A DNA stretch of 64,000 nucleotides from CAZPXH01 sp964591085 (lineage in GTDB: Bacteria > Spirochaetota > Spirochaetia > DSM-27196 > CAZPXH01), in assembly GCA_964591085.1 (NCBI GenBank), contig CAZPXH010000012.1, positions 1 to 64,000 of the forward strand. Direction: 5' to 3'. A program made the position numbers and the translations under genes. The notes beneath the pieces were generated by a model. It saw only the letters and a list, made by a program, of their open reading frames with translations. It was not told the origin of the DNA and made no database searches. The stretch's first letter is position 1, and each line of letters starts with the position of its first letter. Positions 42,983 to 51,980 of this stretch are shown here, in pieces.

Positions 42983-44275
42983 ATGTTTTCCAAGACTATC
43001 GTTGCCGTATCGCTCATCCTGACCGTCCTTGGCGGTTCGGTTTTCGCTGGTGGTAGTGGGGAACCCGAGCCGGAGGATCGGACGATCACGTTCGCGTTTG
43101 GCCTGGATCCAGGCGGAGCGATCGGTCTGCTCGCCCAGACCTACAGTGAGCAGACTCCTGGGGTAACCGTAGAAGTTCTCAATCTTCCTGCAACGCCAAC
43201 CGGGCAGTATGATCGATATGTCACGACGTTTGCGGCCGAGGATGACACAATTGATGTCCTGATGATGGACATCATCTGGGTCTCGCAGTTTGCGTCCGCC
43301 GGCTGGATTTCTCCGATAGGCGAACAGGTGGATCCGAGGGTTGTGGACGGACTACTCGATGGACCTCTGAACGCCAACCGGTATCGAGGAGAGCTCTATG
43401 GGCTGCCACTGTTCACCGACACCGGCATGCTGTACTACCGTAGCGATCTTCTTGAGCGATACGGCTTTGACCCCCCACAGACTTGGGAAGAGCTTGTCGA
43501 GCAGGCGCAGGTGATTCTTGCAGGAGAGGAAGATCCCGACCTTTCAGGTATAGTCTTTCAGGCGGCTCAGATCGAAGGAATTACCATCAATTTTCTCGAG
43601 TTCTTTCGGGGAGCCGGAGGTCGCTTCCTTGATGACCAAGGGAACTACGTCTTTGAGACCCAGTATGCTGCCGAAGCGCGTCAAGCCCTGCAGTTCATGT
43701 ACGATCTTCTCTACACCTACGAAGTAGCTCCAGTAACGGTTACTACCGCCAACCCAAATGACAACCGAATAGCCTTCCAAGAAGGCCGGGCGGTATTCAT
43801 GCGCAACTGGCCGTTCGCCTATGGAAGCGCCCAGGACCCCGAGCAGTCGGAAGTAGCCGGCGCTGTTGGCATTGCGCCAATTCCGTCGTTTGCCGGGAAT
43901 GATGATGCGGTGACGGCCAATCTTGGCGGATGGCAGCTTGCGGTGAGCTCTTTCTCCGATGCGCCCGAAGAAGCTCTTGACTTCATCGAATGGGCAGTCG
44001 GTCAAGAGGCTCAGCGGATTCTGGCTGAAGTCGGCAGTCAACTGCCCACCTATGCCGCGCTATACAATGATCCGGATTTCCGCAGCCTCAACCCGCTCTA
44101 CGAAGACATTCTTGGTGTCCTCGAGGCTACGTTCCCCCGGCCGGTAACGGAGTTCTACACAGAGATCTCGGGTCAGATGCAGCCTGAGCTCAATGGTGCG
44201 CTTACCGGCGTCAAGAGTGTGGACGAGGCGGTGCAGCAGATGTTCACCGGCATCGCTGAAGTTCTCGGGAATTAG
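42983..44275 (+). CDS. Carbohydrate ABC transporter substrate-binding protein
   Basis: This 430-aa family-1 binding protein has a signal peptide ending SVFAGG-SGEPE, again the spirochaete-type junction without a lipobox. Seen: PGVTVEVLNLPATP, then the family-typical DVLMMDIIWVSQFASAGWISPI and YGLPLFTDTGMLYYRSDLLE, and a C-terminal GGWQLAVSSFSDAPEEALDFIEW. GGAGG precedes the ATG. It feeds the two permeases downstream; with the cytoplasmic sulfatase in the same cluster the ligand may be a sulfated oligosaccharide. No ATPase subunit is present; a shared MsiK/UgpC-like ATPase elsewhere is expected. Confidence 0.9.
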   Translation: MFSKTIVAVSLILTVLGGSVFAGGSGEPEPEDRTITFAFGLDPGGAIGLLAQTYSEQTPGVTVEVLNLPATPTGQYDRYVTTFAAEDDTIDVLMMDIIWVSQFASAGWISPIGEQVDPRVVDGLLDGPLNANRYRGELYGLPLFTDTGMLYYRSDLLERYGFDPPQTWEELVEQAQVILAGEEDPDLSGIVFQAAQIEGITINFLEFFRGAGGRFLDDQGNYVFETQYAAEARQALQFMYDLLYTYEVAPVTVTTANPNDNRIAFQEGRAVFMRNWPFAYGSAQDPEQSEVAGAVGIAPIPSFAGNDDAVTANLGGWQLAVSSFSDAPEEALDFIEWAVGQEAQRILAEVGSQLPTYAALYNDPDFRSLNPLYEDILGVLEATFPRPVTEFYTEISGQMQPELNGALTGVKSVDEAVQQMFTGIAEVLGN

Positions 44276-44324
44276 ACTGACTGGCTACTGGAGATTGACT
44301 TCAGCCAGTGGCAACCCAAATCCG

Positions 44325-44350
44325 AAGCCCGGCCTAACTGGCCGGGCTTT
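44325..44350 (+). terminator. Hairpin between binding-protein gene and permease genes
   Basis: AAGCCCGGCC-TAACT-GGCCGGGCTT is a perfect 10-bp stem with a 5-nt loop, followed by only a short T run (TTT then GTGT). It lies in the 92-bp space after the binding-protein stop, where it could partly terminate transcription or stabilise the upstream mRNA so that binding protein exceeds permease. Confidence 0.7.
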
Positions 44351-44367
44351 GTGTAGGAGATACTCCG

Positions 44368-45297
44368 GTGTTCAACGGCCGACGCAGTAGATCACAAGCA
44401 GCCCTACGGCAGTGGTTCTGGGATGACACCCGCTATGCCTATTTGCTTCTTGCTCCGGTCCTGCTTCTGTTGGCGGCACTCACGATTTATCCACTCGTGA
44501 CTGCACTGGCTAACAGTTTCCGAGTAATGGATTTCCGAAGGCCCGCTACGTTTGGTTCGTTTGCCGGACTAAGCAACTACCGGCGGCTCATCACCTCTGC
44601 GGATTTCTGGTCCAGCCTTCGAACAACAGCTGCGTTCGTTGCGGTAACGGTGAGCTTCCAAACGGTTTTCGGGTTTGGGATCGCATTAATTGCTCATCGC
44701 GCCCGGGCGGGAAAGGCGCTTGTCCGTGCCGCAATCTTGCTGCCCTGGGCTTTGCCAACCGCCATCAACGCGATGATTTGGCGTTGGCTGTTTAACGGCG
44801 AGTACGGCGTATTCAATGATGTGCTCACTCGCATCGGACTGATTACCCAACCCTTGAACTGGCTCGGGTCGGTCGACACAGCCTTTCCAGCCGTCATGGT
44901 TACCGCGATATGGAAGGTAAGTTCGTTCATGGGCTTGCTCATTCTCGCCGGTTTGCAGGGGATACCAGATTCCCTCTACGAGTCCGCCGCGATCGACGGA
45001 GCTTCAGTTTGGACCCAATTCTGGAGAATCACGCTGCCGTCAGTCCGCCCTGCACTGACGGTTGCCCTCATATTTCGGACGAATGACGCGATCCGCGTGT
45101 TCGACCTCATCTACGTCTTGACCGGTGGGGGGCCGGGCAACTCCACCCGAAGTCTCGCCATGCTTTCGTACCAAGTGAGTTTCCGTGATCTGTCGTTTGG
45201 ATATGGCTCAACCTACTCCATTGTGTTGTTCCTTATCTCGGCGGTAATTTCCGTGACCTACGTGTATTTCTTCTACCTCCGCAGGAGAGAACCCTGA
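44368..45297 (+). CDS. ABC sugar permease (MalF/UgpA type)
   Basis: This 309-aa inner-membrane subunit has six hydrophobic segments and the EAA loop YESAAIDGASVWTQFWRITLPSVRPAL, which docks the ATPase. The N-terminal charged stretch and LAPVLLLLAALTIYPLV are typical of the MalF-type partner. The GTG start follows a taggaga ribosome-binding site. It is 2 bp from the second permease gene. Confidence 0.9.
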   Translation: MFNGRRSRSQAALRQWFWDDTRYAYLLLAPVLLLLAALTIYPLVTALANSFRVMDFRRPATFGSFAGLSNYRRLITSADFWSSLRTTAAFVAVTVSFQTVFGFGIALIAHRARAGKALVRAAILLPWALPTAINAMIWRWLFNGEYGVFNDVLTRIGLITQPLNWLGSVDTAFPAVMVTAIWKVSSFMGLLILAGLQGIPDSLYESAAIDGASVWTQFWRITLPSVRPALTVALIFRTNDAIRVFDLIYVLTGGGPGNSTRSLAMLSYQVSFRDLSFGYGSTYSIVLFLISAVISVTYVYFFYLRRREP

Positions 45298-45299
45298 CG

Positions 45300-46139
45300 A
45301 TGGTGCGGGGCAAGTACTTTGTTCTGAATAGAGTGGCGTTCGTGATCCTCGCCACGGCCGTCTGCATTATCTCCTTTTTTCCCGTGGTCTGGATCGGCCT
45401 TTCATCACTGAAGGGACCAGACCAGCTCTATGACTTTCCTTTGCAATGGTTACCGGATCCGGTAACTCTTGAGCACTATGCAAATGTGTTCACCATTCAG
45501 CCCTTTGGGTCTCAGTTGCTCAACAGTTTCTGGGTAGCGGCATGGAGTACTGTTCTCACGGTAACCGTTGCGTCTCTTGCCGCGTATACGCTTGCGAGGT
45601 TGCGGTTCAAGGGTCGGTCCGCCGTTCTTATCTTCATTCTGGCGAGTGGAATGTTGCCGGTCCTCGCTCGCCTGATACCGCTGTTCTCAACCATGCGGAC
45701 TCTTGGACTTCTCAACTCCTGGTTGGGGTTGGTTACGGTATACAGCAGTCTTGCACTGCCCCTTGCTACAATGACCATGATGGCATATTTCTCTCAGGTG
45801 CCACGTGAGCTTGAGCAGGCTGCAGCAATCGACGGGTGCACAAGACTTGGCGCTCTGTGGCGGATCGTCGTTCCATTGGCCGCTCCCGGGATGGTAACAA
45901 CCGCGTTGCTGGCTTTCATAGTTGCGTGGAACGACTTCATCATTGCCCTGGTGCTAATCTCAGACCCTGGAATGTACACCATACCCGTTGGAATCGCGCT
46001 CTTTCCTGGTGAGTTTGATTTCCCTTGGGGCACCATCTCGGCGGCTGTGATTGTGGCTGTTGTTCCGATAGTGGCAGCGATTGTCGTGTTTCAGCGGCGG
46101 ATTGTTTCGGGTCTGACCCAGGGTGCGGTGAAGTTCTGA
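45300..46139 (+). CDS. ABC sugar permease (MalG/UgpE type)
   Basis: This 279-aa inner-membrane subunit has six hydrophobic segments and the EAA loop LEQAAAIDGCTRLGALWRIVVPLAAPGM. It forms the heterodimeric channel with the preceding permease. The N-terminal SFFPVVWIGLSSLKGPDQLY is typical of the MalG-type partner. Its TGA overlaps the ATG of the IclR regulator gene (TGATG). Confidence 0.9.
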   Translation: MVRGKYFVLNRVAFVILATAVCIISFFPVVWIGLSSLKGPDQLYDFPLQWLPDPVTLEHYANVFTIQPFGSQLLNSFWVAAWSTVLTVTVASLAAYTLARLRFKGRSAVLIFILASGMLPVLARLIPLFSTMRTLGLLNSWLGLVTVYSSLALPLATMTMMAYFSQVPRELEQAAAIDGCTRLGALWRIVVPLAAPGMVTTALLAFIVAWNDFIIALVLISDPGMYTIPVGIALFPGEFDFPWGTISAAVIVAVVPIVAAIVVFQRRIVSGLTQGAVKF

Positions 46140-46939
46140 TGGGCAGTGGGGAGGCCGCTGCTTCACTCGGGGACCACCAATACGCCACGGCACGGGCAGG
46201 CTCTATGCCCGCTGTGCGGGTACTCGCTGTACTGGAGTTCGCTCATCGCAAGAAGAACGATCCATTCACTCTTAGTGACCTTGCAATGGGGACGGGTCTG
46301 GCAAAGGCAACGCTGCTTCGTGTGATTCGCACTCTCTCAGATGCAGGATACTTGATCGACACGGGTTCGGCGTATCGTAGCAATCTCTTCTTTGATGTGA
46401 GGCTTCCTGCATCACAACAACACGCCGCCCAACTCGACCAAGTGCTACAGGAGCTGGCCAAAGAATCGGGCCTTACCGTTGAGGTGCTCACGATTCGGAC
46501 CCCGGATCTTTACTGGTTTGACAAGCGAGCACATCCCGCGTTGCAGGTTCGGGTTGTGGCCGAGCCGGGCACGACGCGTACGCTTTATGAACTGGACGCG
46601 CCCTCGAGGGTCTACCTTTCAGCGAGGGGACTTCAGTTCGTCCAAGAGGAACTCCTTCCAGGCTTTTTCCACCAAGGCCCTCAGAAGCGCAGACTATCCG
46701 AACCTGAGGCGTTAAGAATCATTCGTGAGACTGATTCTCACGACGTGGTCTTTGACCGCGAAGGCAATCTGAATGGCATTCGGAGGTACGTGGTGGCGAT
46801 TCGTTCGCCAGAGGGTGCGTTTCGCTATCTCCTTAGCATCGCAGAGCCGGCTCTACCTCAGAACGACAGGCCCGAACATATCCAGCGAGTCTTCATGCTT
46901 CTACGGAAGGCTCGTGACCTGCTGAATGAAATTTATTGA
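46139..46939 (+). CDS. IclR-family transcriptional regulator of the ABC/sulfatase operon
   Basis: This 266-aa regulator has a winged helix (LSDLAMGTGLAKATLLRVIRTLSDAGYL, about residues 44-71) and an effector domain that is more divergent than the one at 7979 but keeps the overall IclR plan. The ATG at 46139 overlaps the permease stop by one base. It is encoded inside the operon it probably controls through the palindrome at 42936-42954. The inducer is probably the transported sugar or its desulfated product. Its last 14 bp overlap the sulfatase gene. Confidence 0.75.
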   Translation: MGSGEAAASLGDHQYATARAGSMPAVRVLAVLEFAHRKKNDPFTLSDLAMGTGLAKATLLRVIRTLSDAGYLIDTGSAYRSNLFFDVRLPASQQHAAQLDQVLQELAKESGLTVEVLTIRTPDLYWFDKRAHPALQVRVVAEPGTTRTLYELDAPSRVYLSARGLQFVQEELLPGFFHQGPQKRRLSEPEALRIIRETDSHDVVFDREGNLNGIRRYVVAIRSPEGAFRYLLSIAEPALPQNDRPEHIQRVFMLLRKARDLLNEIY

Positions 46940-48404
46940 TGGAAGAGGAAAACTTTTGCGTATACTTTGGATCGATATTGACTCCTTGAGACCGGATCAT
47001 CTCGGATGTTATGGATATCAGCGCAATACATCGCCTACGATCGACGCGATTGCTAACGAGGGCATTCGATTTGATGCCGTCTATGCAAGTGACACGCCGT
47101 GTCTTCCTTCTAGAACGGCGTGGCAAACTGGCCGCCCCGGGTTCCAGACAGGAGTCGTGAACCACGGGGGACGCTTCGCTGATCCCTATCAGACTGAAAA
47201 CGGCCGGGAGTTCTGTGAGGCTCCGAGCTACCGGAAGTTCGCGCAGGTTTTTCGTGAGGCCGGATATCGAACTGCATCAATCAGCACCTTTGCCGAACGT
47301 CACGCAGCGTGGTGGTTCCACGCTGGTTTTGGTGAAATTAACGATATCGGCAAAAAAGGTCTTGAGCGGGCCGACGAACTCGTTCCACTCGCGCTACAGT
47401 TCCTCAAAGATCACGCGCGGGAAGAGAATTGGTTCCTCCATCTCAATTTGTGGGACCCTCATACTCCGTATCGTACTCCTGTCGGTTTCGGTGACCCGTT
47501 CTCCAATGAGCCAGCACCGCCTTGGCCGGATGAAGAGACCATCGCCAGGCAGCAGGACGGGTACGGACCGCACAGTGCGGCGGCGTTGCTCCACGCGCCC
47601 GCAGTCACTGAACCATCGGCCCGGGAACTTCGCGCTATCCGTAGCCGCCAGGATTTCTGCACGTGGATCAACGGCTACGATACCGGTATTCGATACGCAG
47701 ACCATTACCTGTCCATGATCATGGACTTGCTAAGCGCGATCGGGGTGATGGATGAAACCGCCATAGTCGTGACAGCGGACCATGGCGAAAGCCAGGGTGA
47801 GTTCAACGTTTACGGAGACCATCAGACAGCGGACGTCTCTACCGCCCGGGTTCCGTGGATCATCCGGGCGCCCGGGGTTCCTGTAGGAGTGGGAAGTGGC
47901 CTTCACTATCATTTTGATCTGTCTGCAGCGTTGCTCAGGTACGCGGGACTTCAGGTGCCCGAAGCGTGGGAGTCACAACACGTGGACTTGAGGCCAGGAG
48001 CAGAGGGCCGGAAGTACCTGGTAACGAGCCACGCTGCGTGGAGCTGTCAGAGGTCTGTAGTGTTTGGCGAGCACCTGCTGATGCGAACGTATCACCCCGG
48101 GCTCAAGGAGCTCCCGGAGCAGGCCTTGTTCAACTGGCGGACGGACCCGCATCAGACCGAGGATCTCGCTCATTTGCAGGAAGAGACGGTGCAACGTGGT
48201 CACTCATACCTGAGTGAGTGGCTGGACGTTCAGCTCAGTCGGTCTCCGCTGAACCAGGATCCAATGAAGGCTGTTATTCGCGAAGGTGGGCCCTTCCACA
48301 CCCGTGGCCGCCTGGCGGAGTACCTCGAGTTCTATCGAAGTATCGGTCGAACGGATATTGCGAACCGAATGGAATTGGACCACGCGTTCCGCGAAGGTTC
48401 GTAG
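46926..48404 (+). CDS. Cytoplasmic Cys-type sulfatase (alkaline-phosphatase superfamily)
   Basis: This is a 492-aa arylsulfatase-like enzyme. Seen: metal-binding LWIDIDSLRPDHLGCYGY (Asp17, Asp19), the formylglycine motif CLPSR at 59-63 with Cys59 to be modified, VVTADHGESQGEFNVYGDH, and full length. There is no signal peptide, so it acts inside the cell on imported substrate, unlike most polysaccharide sulfatases. It overlaps the regulator gene by 14 bp. The maturing enzyme (anSME or FGE) is not in the window. Expected role: removing sulfate from sugars brought in by the ABC transporter. Confidence 0.85.
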   Translation: MKFIDGRGKLLRILWIDIDSLRPDHLGCYGYQRNTSPTIDAIANEGIRFDAVYASDTPCLPSRTAWQTGRPGFQTGVVNHGGRFADPYQTENGREFCEAPSYRKFAQVFREAGYRTASISTFAERHAAWWFHAGFGEINDIGKKGLERADELVPLALQFLKDHAREENWFLHLNLWDPHTPYRTPVGFGDPFSNEPAPPWPDEETIARQQDGYGPHSAAALLHAPAVTEPSARELRAIRSRQDFCTWINGYDTGIRYADHYLSMIMDLLSAIGVMDETAIVVTADHGESQGEFNVYGDHQTADVSTARVPWIIRAPGVPVGVGSGLHYHFDLSAALLRYAGLQVPEAWESQHVDLRPGAEGRKYLVTSHAAWSCQRSVVFGEHLLMRTYHPGLKELPEQALFNWRTDPHQTEDLAHLQEETVQRGHSYLSEWLDVQLSRSPLNQDPMKAVIREGGPFHTRGRLAEYLEFYRSIGRTDIANRMELDHAFREGS

Positions 48405-48406
48405 GC

Positions 48407-49074
48407 GTGGCCAAGCCCTGGTGGCGAGACGCCGCCATCTACCACATCTATCCTTGGAGCTTTCGGGACACCAACGGGGACGGCCTGGGCGACGTTGCGG
48501 GAATCACCGAGCGCCTGGACCATCTGGCCTGGCTGGGTGTGGATGCGCTGTGGATGGGACCGGTGTTCCGTTCCCCGCAAGTGGACAACGGCTACGATAT
48601 CAGCGACTACCGGGACATAGACCCGATGCTCGGGACCCTTGCGGACCTGGACCAGCTGATCCGGGAAGCCGCATCGCCGGGATATCCGGGTGCTTCTGGA
48701 CCTGGTACTCAACCACTCCAGCACAGAGCACCCGTGGTTCGCCGAATCCCGACGAGGTTGGGATGGCCAACTTCCCGCTGACCAGTCCGGAGGACCTGCA
48801 GGACGTTGAGACCAACAACGCCCACGCGGCCCTGCTATCCCAGGGGCTGGAACCCGAGGATGCCTTCCGTCGGCAGGCGAGCGGTGAGCATGTGCCGGCG
48901 TTCGGCCCGTCCCTCCTGGTGATCATCAACTTTGCAAGCCGCACAGCCCAGCTTCCGCTGCCGCTGGAAACCAAAGATCAGGATGCACTTGCACAGCCGG
49001 TGTTCGCCACCCATCCGGGAACTGACACGGGGTTACTGCGGCCCTGGGAAGTGCGGGTGATTCCGAGTCCCTGA
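48407..49074 (+). pseudogene. Broken GH13 alpha-glucosidase gene
   Basis: The start (GTG 48407) reads as a normal alpha-glucosidase N-terminus: WWRDAAIYHIYPWSFRDTNG, DHLAWLGVDALWMGP and GYDISDYRDIDP. Near 48680 the frame shifts; the continuation IRVLLDLVLNHSSTEHPWF, which carries the conserved DLVLNH, is in another frame. After about 48750 the rest of the catalytic barrel is missing. Sequence resumes in a third frame at VGMANFPLTSPEDLQDVE, a C-terminal catalytic-domain region, and runs through the terminal beta-domain to 49074. So it has a frameshift plus a deletion of several hundred residues. It lies 2 bp after the sulfatase gene. Confidence 0.85.
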
Positions 49075-49092
49075 TGCGGCTATGATTTCCGA

Positions 49093-50145
49093 ATGAGAAC
49101 AGTCACGGCGTCTCGTCTGGACCTTGCCGCATTCCCGGAAGGCGCTACCGCGGGCCCCATCACTGACAGCGATCTGACTGAGATTGTCCGAATAGCCAAT
49201 GACATGCAGGCCCGCGTCAACGGTGATCGCCCGCACACCGTGGAGAACTGGAAGGTTGAGCTTGAGTGGCACGGCATGGATCGGGACCGGGATACCATTA
49301 GCGTGCACCTCGCCGATGGACGGGTCTGCGGCTTTGGCTTTGTCTCCAACCTGGACGAGACCCGCCACGTGAACTGGATGGACTGCGGTGTGGACGATGC
49401 GCACCTCGGGCATGCAGACCCCTGCCAGCCGGCAGCCGCGGAATCCGCATTGATCTCAGCGCTCATTGGAGTGGCAGAAGCGCGGATCGGCGAGGCCGCC
49501 CCCGACATCCGGATCATCGCCCAGACGATCGCGGATGTGAACGACGAGCGCACCCGCCAACTTGCAGAACAGCACGGATTCCTTCCGGAGCGCTACTTCC
49601 TCCGGATGAAGGTTGACATGCCCGAGCGTCCACAGGTTCCAAAGATGCCGGAAGGGCTACGGCTGGCGGCGCTGTCGGAAACAGACAACCTGGATGCCAT
49701 TGCAGTGGCAACGGAGGACGGCTTCCGGGACCACTTTGGACACGTGAACCAGAGTGATGAGCAGGCAATCAAGGACTTCCGGCACATCGCGGCGACCCAT
49801 CCGCACTTTGATCCCACCCTCTGGTTCGCCATCTACGATGGGGACCAGACAGCAGCCATCTGCCTGAACGTGGAGAAGATGGATGAGGCCCCGGAGATCG
49901 GCTACATCAGCACGCTCGCTGTCCGCCGGCCCTGGCGGAAGCGCGGGCTGGGAAAGCTCCTGCTCCTTTACAGCTTTGCGGCGCTGTGGGACCGGGGCCA
50001 GCGGAGTGCCGCGCTCCACGTGGACGCCCAGAGCCTGACCGGCGCAACGCGCCTGTATGAAAGCGTAGGAATGGCCACCGATCGCCGGGAGGTGTCACTG
50101 GTCCGCACCATCCGGGACGGGCGGGACATCCGGAACCTCGGCTGA
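49093..50145 (+). CDS. GNAT acetyltransferase with two GNAT domains
   Basis: This is a 350-aa protein. The C-terminal domain has the acetyl-CoA motif ISTLAVRRPWRKRGLGKLLL followed by ATRLYESVGM, a standard active GNAT. The N-terminal half has a weaker GNAT-like pattern (GRVCGFGFVSNLDETRHVNW). The layout resembles mycothiol-synthase-like tandem GNATs. The substrate is unknown. TATGAT (49081-49086), preceded by GC, ends 6 nt before the ATG, with no ribosome-binding site. Confidence 0.8.
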   Translation: MRTVTASRLDLAAFPEGATAGPITDSDLTEIVRIANDMQARVNGDRPHTVENWKVELEWHGMDRDRDTISVHLADGRVCGFGFVSNLDETRHVNWMDCGVDDAHLGHADPCQPAAAESALISALIGVAEARIGEAAPDIRIIAQTIADVNDERTRQLAEQHGFLPERYFLRMKVDMPERPQVPKMPEGLRLAALSETDNLDAIAVATEDGFRDHFGHVNQSDEQAIKDFRHIAATHPHFDPTLWFAIYDGDQTAAICLNVEKMDEAPEIGYISTLAVRRPWRKRGLGKLLLLYSFAALWDRGQRSAALHVDAQSLTGATRLYESVGMATDRREVSLVRTIRDGRDIRNLG

Positions 50146-50249
50146 GACTGGGGCGCCGCTGAGCGGACACCCCCATACCGTGGGACTGCTATGCGGATAG
50201 CGCCCGGGGCTCGCCGGAAGATCACGGGGCTGCTAGCCCGCGCCGCCAG

Positions 50250-51848
50250 TCAGCAGACCATGCAGCCAGCAGGAAGCCGGATTTCGGCGCAAGCTCCGCC
50301 GTCATTGAAGGCGCGGATCTCTCCGCCCATTCCGGACACGATCTCCGAAAGCAGTCCCAGGCCCGAGCCATGTACCCCTCCCATTTGATCCTGCGGGAAA
50401 CCGGGGCCGGAATCGCAGACCGCCACCAGCAGACCGCCACCGTCCTGTTCCCGTACCACAACGTGGAGGTGTACCCCTCCATCTTCGTCTGCGCCGTGCT
50501 TGATGGCGTTGGTGGCCAGCTCGTTCACGATGATTCCCAGGGAGACCGCCGTCTGCTGCGGGATTCGGAGTTCGGAAATCTCGGTGTCCACACTGTAGGG
50601 CAGCAGGAGAGCCATCTCCGCCAGGTCTTCCTTCAGCAGGCTTTCCAACACAGGACGGACCTCCACTTGCCCCCAGCTCCTGCCGCGATACAGCCGCTCG
50701 TAGACTCGGGCCATCATCGCCACGGTTGCTTCAGCGTCCTGCAGGCTGTCCCGCGAGGTCGGCTCCGTTGTCTCCCGCCGACGGAGTGCAAGCAGGGACT
50801 GGACAAGGTGCATATCGTTCTTGATCCGGTGGTGCACTTCACGGATCAGCAGATCCTTCTCTGACAAGGCGTGGGTCAGGGCCTCGGTGCGCTCCGCAAC
50901 CAGCCCAGCGAGCTCCCGTGATTCATGGCGGAGCCGCTTTCCATACATCTGCAGGAGGGTAATCTGGCCGACGATCGCTAATACAGAAGCAATCCCCGCC
51001 GACAGGACCAGGCGTGCTAACTGCCTGCGGGTGTGTTGATGAATACTCCGGATCGGGGCGGCAACCGCGCTGCCCCAGCCGTACCCGAGGCCCGCGAGAA
51101 CCGCGTGGTAGGGCTCATCGCCAATGATCGGCCGATCCTGGACGGGGCTCCCCGGTGTCAGGCCTGCCGCCGGGCCGACCACCATCTGGTCCATCATCAG
51201 GTCCGCCGTGCACGGCCCCTCGTTCTCGCTGCGGGGTTTGGGCCAGCGGACCATGGCGCTTCCGGAAGCGGAGCCCAGCCGGAAGCAGGTCTCCGGTGTT
51301 TGCTGCAGAGAAGCAACCCCGCGGTTGAGTATGGGCCCCAGCGCATACGCCACGATGTCCCAGGCCCCAGGCTCAGCCCCGTCAGCCAGGATGACCGGTG
51401 CCGCAGCCAGCAGGCAGCGTTCACCACCTACCGTTACCAGATCCGGGAGAATGGCAGCCTCAGCAGTTCCCGGCATCTGTGGCAGCCACTGGAAGCCAAT
51501 GTTGGTGAGAACTTCACCTTCCGCCGTGATCCGCGCGTAGGCCTTCAGCTCGCGCCGCTGTTCCACAATCTGGGCCAGCCGCGGATCCGCAAAGCTCCGG
51601 TATTCGCGCAGACTGAGCTGACCGGTTGTCAAGCCGCGGAACTGCTCGGTGAGAACCGGGCGGGATGCAAAATCTGTTGCTGCGGACAACGACTCCCGGA
51701 ATCCCGCCTGGATCTCTGTCTCCAGGACCGCGGCCCTCCCGCTGAACTCCGCAATGTCCCGCTGTTCCCGGCCCACGCGCACCGGCCCCAGGATCACAAT
51801 CAGTCCAGCCACCACCAGCGCGGCAAGGAGCGCCGTGCTCAACCGCAC
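50250..51848 (-). CDS. Membrane sensor histidine kinase, HisKA_2/HWE type
   Basis: The 532 aa from the GTG at 51848 hold two TM segments (residues 5-22 and about 285-308) around a periplasmic sensor of about 250 residues. A cytoplasmic HisKA_2 phosphoacceptor (EVHHRIKNDMHLVQSLLALRR) and an ATPase domain follow, with IVNELATNAIKHGA, VCDSGPGF and HGSGLGLL. The frame is open upstream; a CTG at 51917 follows AGGAGG (51930-51925) with 7-nt spacing and would add 23 residues. A -10-like TAGACT (51944-51939) supports that upstream start. The response regulator partner is not adjacent. Confidence 0.87.
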   Translation of the reverse strand: MRLSTALLAALVVAGLIVILGPVRVGREQRDIAEFSGRAAVLETEIQAGFRESLSAATDFASRPVLTEQFRGLTTGQLSLREYRSFADPRLAQIVEQRRELKAYARITAEGEVLTNIGFQWLPQMPGTAEAAILPDLVTVGGERCLLAAAPVILADGAEPGAWDIVAYALGPILNRGVASLQQTPETCFRLGSASGSAMVRWPKPRSENEGPCTADLMMDQMVVGPAAGLTPGSPVQDRPIIGDEPYHAVLAGLGYGWGSAVAAPIRSIHQHTRRQLARLVLSAGIASVLAIVGQITLLQMYGKRLRHESRELAGLVAERTEALTHALSEKDLLIREVHHRIKNDMHLVQSLLALRRRETTEPTSRDSLQDAEATVAMMARVYERLYRGRSWGQVEVRPVLESLLKEDLAEMALLLPYSVDTEISELRIPQQTAVSLGIIVNELATNAIKHGADEDGGVHLHVVVREQDGGGLLVAVCDSGPGFPQDQMGGVHGSGLGLLSEIVSGMGGEIRAFNDGGACAEIRLPAGCMVC

Positions 51849-51980
51849 CAGCAGAAACTGGCTTCTGCGCGTTCGGTCCCAGGCTTGCTGTACCTCCGTG
51901 ATTTGTGCCGGATCCAGCTTGCAGCCTCCTGCCAGAGAAGTCTAATTCATTGTGAAACGGGATTCCCTAGCAGTCCAGAA

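Noticed and set aside
44276..44367. Small RNA gene between the binding-protein and permease genes
   Set aside because: Only a terminator-like hairpin is seen, with no separate promoter.
51946..51960. ATTGTGAAAC near the HWE kinase promoter as a further IclR operator
   Set aside because: It matches only one half of the palindrome, and the neighbouring genes have no link to sugar acids.
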